A DNA stretch of 64,000 nucleotides from positions 9,709,223 through 9,773,222 of the forward strand of contig CM034241.1 of the NCBI GenBank assembly GCA_019916065.1, read 5' to 3'. The first letter of the stretch is position 1; every line of letters begins with the position of its first letter. This stretch comes from Vitellaria paradoxa (lineage: Eukaryota > Streptophyta > Magnoliopsida > Ericales > Sapotaceae). The position numbers and the translations under genes are program-made. The notes beneath the pieces were generated by a model, which did no database searches, had not been told where the DNA came from, and was given only the letters and a program-made list of their open reading frames with translations. Shown here piece after piece: positions 60,767-64,000 of this stretch.

Positions 60767-61125
60767 GAGCCCATTTGGTAATTCAAAAATTAGTAAAAAA
60801 AATACTAAAAGTTAACTTTTATATTTTATAACTTTTGGTGTGTTTGGCAAAATTATAAAATTTTTCACTTTTTTGATTTGCTATAGTAAAAAGTCAAACA
60901 AAAAGTTGCCACTTTTCTGATTTACTACAGTAAAAAAATATACCAAACATCTAAAAATTACCACTTTTTTGATTTGCTACAGTAAAAAATTTACCAAATA
61001 CTCAAAAGTTACAAAAAAAATACTAAAAAATACATTTTATTAAACCAAACACACAAAAAAATACAAAAAAAAAATACTCAAAAAACTACCAAAAATTAAT
61101 TTTTTTTGAACTGCCAAACGAGCTC
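60767..61125. mobile_element. Tourist-like MITE, 359 bp, TSD TTA
   Basis: Starts GAGCCCATTTGG and ends CCAAACGAGCTC, flanked by TTA (60764-60766, 61126-61128). The interior has three imperfect copies of a ~60-base unit with TGATTTGCTACAGTAAAAA. Confidence 0.75.
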
Positions 61126-62950
61126 TTAGACGGTCGCCCAAGGCCCCAAGTGAATTTAAAGTCCCAATTTATTATGTATATTTGTGCACATATATATATA
61201 TATATATTACATGCACATTAAATCATTCCTAGAATTTCCAAGGATGTTGCCTAAGGCCGTAAGTAAATTTAAGGCCCCCCATTTATTAGGTATATTTGTA
61301 TATCTTAATAATTCCCTTTTTTCTACGTAATTAAAATTAAAACTTATTGTTTTAACAATTACCTCTTCACGTAGTCTCTACCTAGAACATAAAACTTTGA
61401 TTCTGAATATAAAATTTTAATTCATAATTTTGAAACTTAAAAAGTTATACGTATGAAAATTTTTTAGGCTTAATTACATTTTGATCTTGTGTTTTTACGC
61501 TTACCAGAAAACGCAAAATAATATTGTGTTTTCATTAACAGTATATTGCCAATTAATTTTTTTAGACAACATTTGATCAATTTTTACCATTTTAATAATA
61601 AAGCAAAAATAATTCCCAAAATTTTTCATAATTTAAAAGGGCGAGATTATTTGCACTCTATAAATAGACTCTCACACTTCACTTTATTTTTTATTAAATA
61701 AAATTACAAAATTATTATTTTTTTGACTATCTATTCTTTTGTCTAATTTGAAATGACATAATTGTTTTTCATAAAGAAAATATTTACAAATTTAAACAAA
61801 TATTCTTAAACCTAAAAGGGAATAAAAAAATTATGTTCAGAGACTAAAATTATAATTATATTTTTAACAATCATACAAAATAGATTTTTTTTGTTTTAAT
61901 TTATTTCATAATTTAAACAAATAAAAATTTAATTTCTTTCATTCTTTTTGTTTATAAACTTTTTTATTTTTATTTTTATTATCATATTCAAGTTATAATT
62001 CTTTTAATTCTTATAATTTAATAATACATTTTAAAAATAATATAATGAAATAAAATGTAAGCGTAATAAATGTTAAAATAAATAATTTATAAAAGATTTG
62101 TAAGAAAGTAAATAAATCTTAATATGATAAAGAAACTGTGAAAGTTTATAAATAAATTAAAATAAAATAAGTTATTTTTTATTTGATTAAGTTATAAAAT
62201 AAATTAAAATTTATTTTTATGCAATTTCTAAAGATATAAATAAAAATAAAATTTATTTTAACCTTTCAAATTATTTTTTCTTACATAAAATTTTCAAATA
62301 TGAAAATAAAACCACTTCTAAATTTAAATTTCTAATCATCCTTTACTCTTATTAACTTTTCTCACTAATCTTAAATTTAAAATAGAATCCATGATTTTTT
62401 TTTCTCACCATTCTTCCACAGAAAAAAATAAAACTACTAAAATTTATAATATCTAACTAAGAAAATTAATGAACTGAAAAAATTAAATTTTGAGTATATA
62501 GACAGAGTTATCAAACATAACATAAGTATATTTTTTTAAAAAAACTTAATTTAAACTTTTTTATAATAACAAATATTTTAAAAAATCTAAGATTAAAAAT
62601 TTTATCTAGTAAGATAATTTTTATGCATAAGAAAATTTTTCACAAAAAATAAATTGTAATTGCCGCACCCTTAGCAAAATATCTAAGAAAATTGGTAGTT
62701 GCTTTCTGTATATATATTTAAAAAAATATATACCTATCACAAAATAAAATATTTATGGCATTTAATTATGTCGTTAATTGAGTTTTTGTATAATTATAAG
62801 TATGTAAAACATACGAAACAAAATAAATGAATAATTATGTAATTTTATGTAATAAAAAAATAAAATAAAATATATTTAAATATTTATAAAGTGTAAATAG
62901 GTCCACCTAATTTAGAATTAGGTGCAACTAAACAACCTTCTAAAATTTCC
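61126..62950. other. Very AT-rich intergenic stretch
   Basis: Upstream of the last gene. No coding frame or element seen. TTTTATAACG near 62990 is a possible TATA region for that gene. Confidence 0.45.
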
Positions 62951-63032
62951 TTAGTACCAACGCTTGAAAATTATGTAATCACCAACCTTTTATAACGAGA
63001 AACATAGTTCGCTGAAATGGGTATTACTATAA

Positions 63033-63770
63033 ATGGCAACAAATCTGTCGCTCTCCTCCACCCGGGCGCGACCTTTGCTGCAAAACTTTCCATTTTCGAA
63101 AAACGAAAGCACCCATCTATCCGAGTCGACTCGCTCCCTTCATTTCCCACCGAGTCAACTCGTTCCCTTCCCGAACATATACCCGGACAGTCCACCGACT
63201 CTTTCCTCTAGCTTTGCGTCCATGGTGGTCACAGTGGCTGCCAATTTCACTTCCCCCCCTCTCTCACTACCTACCAGTATTAGTAAGTTGTAATAAGTAG
63301 CTTGTGTGCATTTTCCCCATTATATATATACATATATATGTATGTATGAATGTCATGGGTATGTGTTGATATTTGTGCAGCTACCCATATTTGAGGAGGA
63401 ATAAATATTTGTTAGGTTTATCTCTGGATATATCTATCTTTGGAGTTTCTGAATTGGGCAGGGAGAGAACGTGGGAGAAGGAATTTGTTGCCCATTGAGT
63501 GTATTTTAGGGAATCTTGTCAACTAGATTTTGCTATCAATTTGTTGTTTTTGTGCACTTTGAGATCCGAAATAACCCTAGATTTCCCGTGAAATATACTG
63601 TTCGTAACTTCTAAATCGGTATGAAATAGTCATCTTATGTAATTATTCTTTAATTATCTGCTATGTAAAAAATCCTAGTTCAGATTTTCACAACAATCAA
63701 ATCAACTAGCCGATGTGGCATGTAACCATCAATTGCTGCCTCGCCTGAGTGTAAAAATTGCCCCTTTTGG

Positions 63771-63816
<46 letters not shown>

Positions 63817-64000
63817 GCACATTTACTCAATAATTTGAGAAACCCTTTTCTACAAATCAGTTCCAAGAAAGTTCTTATCTTTTTTACTGTTTACATTTGC
63901 GCCCAATTAACATTGTATCTCTTTCTTGCACTTGGCAGAAAATGCATTGACCCCTGCCTATTTGCGGGGCTTACAATCACAAATTCACAACCAGACCCCT
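63033..64000 (+). CDS. Probable plastid-targeted protein, 5' end (partial)
   Basis: Exon 1 (63033-63282) encodes MATNLSLSSTRARPLLQNFP and continues for 83 codons rich in Ser, Thr and Pro with few acids: a typical chloroplast transit peptide. It stops at a canonical donor, A/GTAAGT, in phase 1. An acceptor with a good pyrimidine tract (CTTTCTTGCACTTGGCAG) at 63938 opens exon 2, which stays open to the window edge in the matching phase (KNALTPAYLRGLQSQIHNQTP). Mature protein identity is unknown. The open frame and phase match support the splice. An alternative acceptor at ~63381 gives a stop soon after. Start chosen as the first ATG of the Ser-rich frame. Confidence 0.55.
63771..63816. repeat. 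(TC)n(AC)n compound microsatellite
   Basis: Lies in the putative first intron of the last gene. Confidence 0.95.

Noticed and set aside
1..64000. CRISPR array or defence system
   Set aside because: Repeats here are microsatellites, tandem duplications and transposons; no spaced identical short repeats, no cas-like frames, and the DNA is plant nuclear.

Overview
This window looks like nuclear DNA of a flowering plant. It is very AT-rich and gene-poor, its genes have GT..AG introns, and it is packed with plant transposable elements: Ty3/gypsy and Ty1/copia retrotransposons, LINEs, tRNA-derived SINEs, hAT and Helitron remnants, and many MITEs. I cannot name the species. I see no bacterial operon, CRISPR array, rRNA gene or intact tRNA gene.

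I can support four protein-coding genes. (1) A three-exon 3-ketoacyl-CoA synthase gene on the minus strand (6296-11389, 513 aa), an enzyme family of very-long-chain fatty acid elongation. The reading frame is whole, but the catalytic histidine is replaced by threonine. A broken partial copy of its second exon lies upstream at 12612-13152, split by a palindromic MITE. (2) A small heavy-metal-associated (HMA) domain gene on the plus strand (17059-22549, 98 aa), whose second intron is 5 kb and holds a 3.2 kb non-autonomous Helitron. (3) A single-exon AP2/ERF transcription factor on the minus strand (27789-28430). (4) The 5' end of a probable plastid-targeted protein gene on the plus strand (63033 to the window edge). 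These genes show no sign of acting together.

Layout: 1-6.2 kb is a Ty3/gypsy cluster (two related copies, a shared nested LINE and a decayed hAT transposase). 6.3-13.2 kb is the synthase gene and its pseudogene. 13.9-16.2 kb holds a solo copia LTR and a related set of repeats. 17-22.5 kb is the HMA gene. 23.3-26.8 kb has Tourist-like MITEs and two SINE copies. 27.8-28.5 kb is the ERF gene. 29-33 kb is a graveyard of LINE and copia fragments. 34.3-35.1 kb is a small GC-richer island I cannot identify. 39.8-44.3 kb is a 3'-truncated Ty1/copia element. 44.3-63 kb is almost gene-free and holds a SINE, a direct segmental duplication (51.7-53.3 and 56.3-58.2 kb) and several MITEs. 63-64 kb begins a gene that leaves the window.

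The most notable points are: the lost active-site histidine, explicable by two compensating one-base indels; the LINE insertion with a fold-back copy of its own target, carried by both gypsy copies; a 7-base microhomology deletion joining reverse transcriptase to the LTR; the Helitron with both termini readable; Tourist-like MITEs with 3-base target duplications, one confirmed by an empty site inside the window; and a SINE family carrying two A-box-like motifs.
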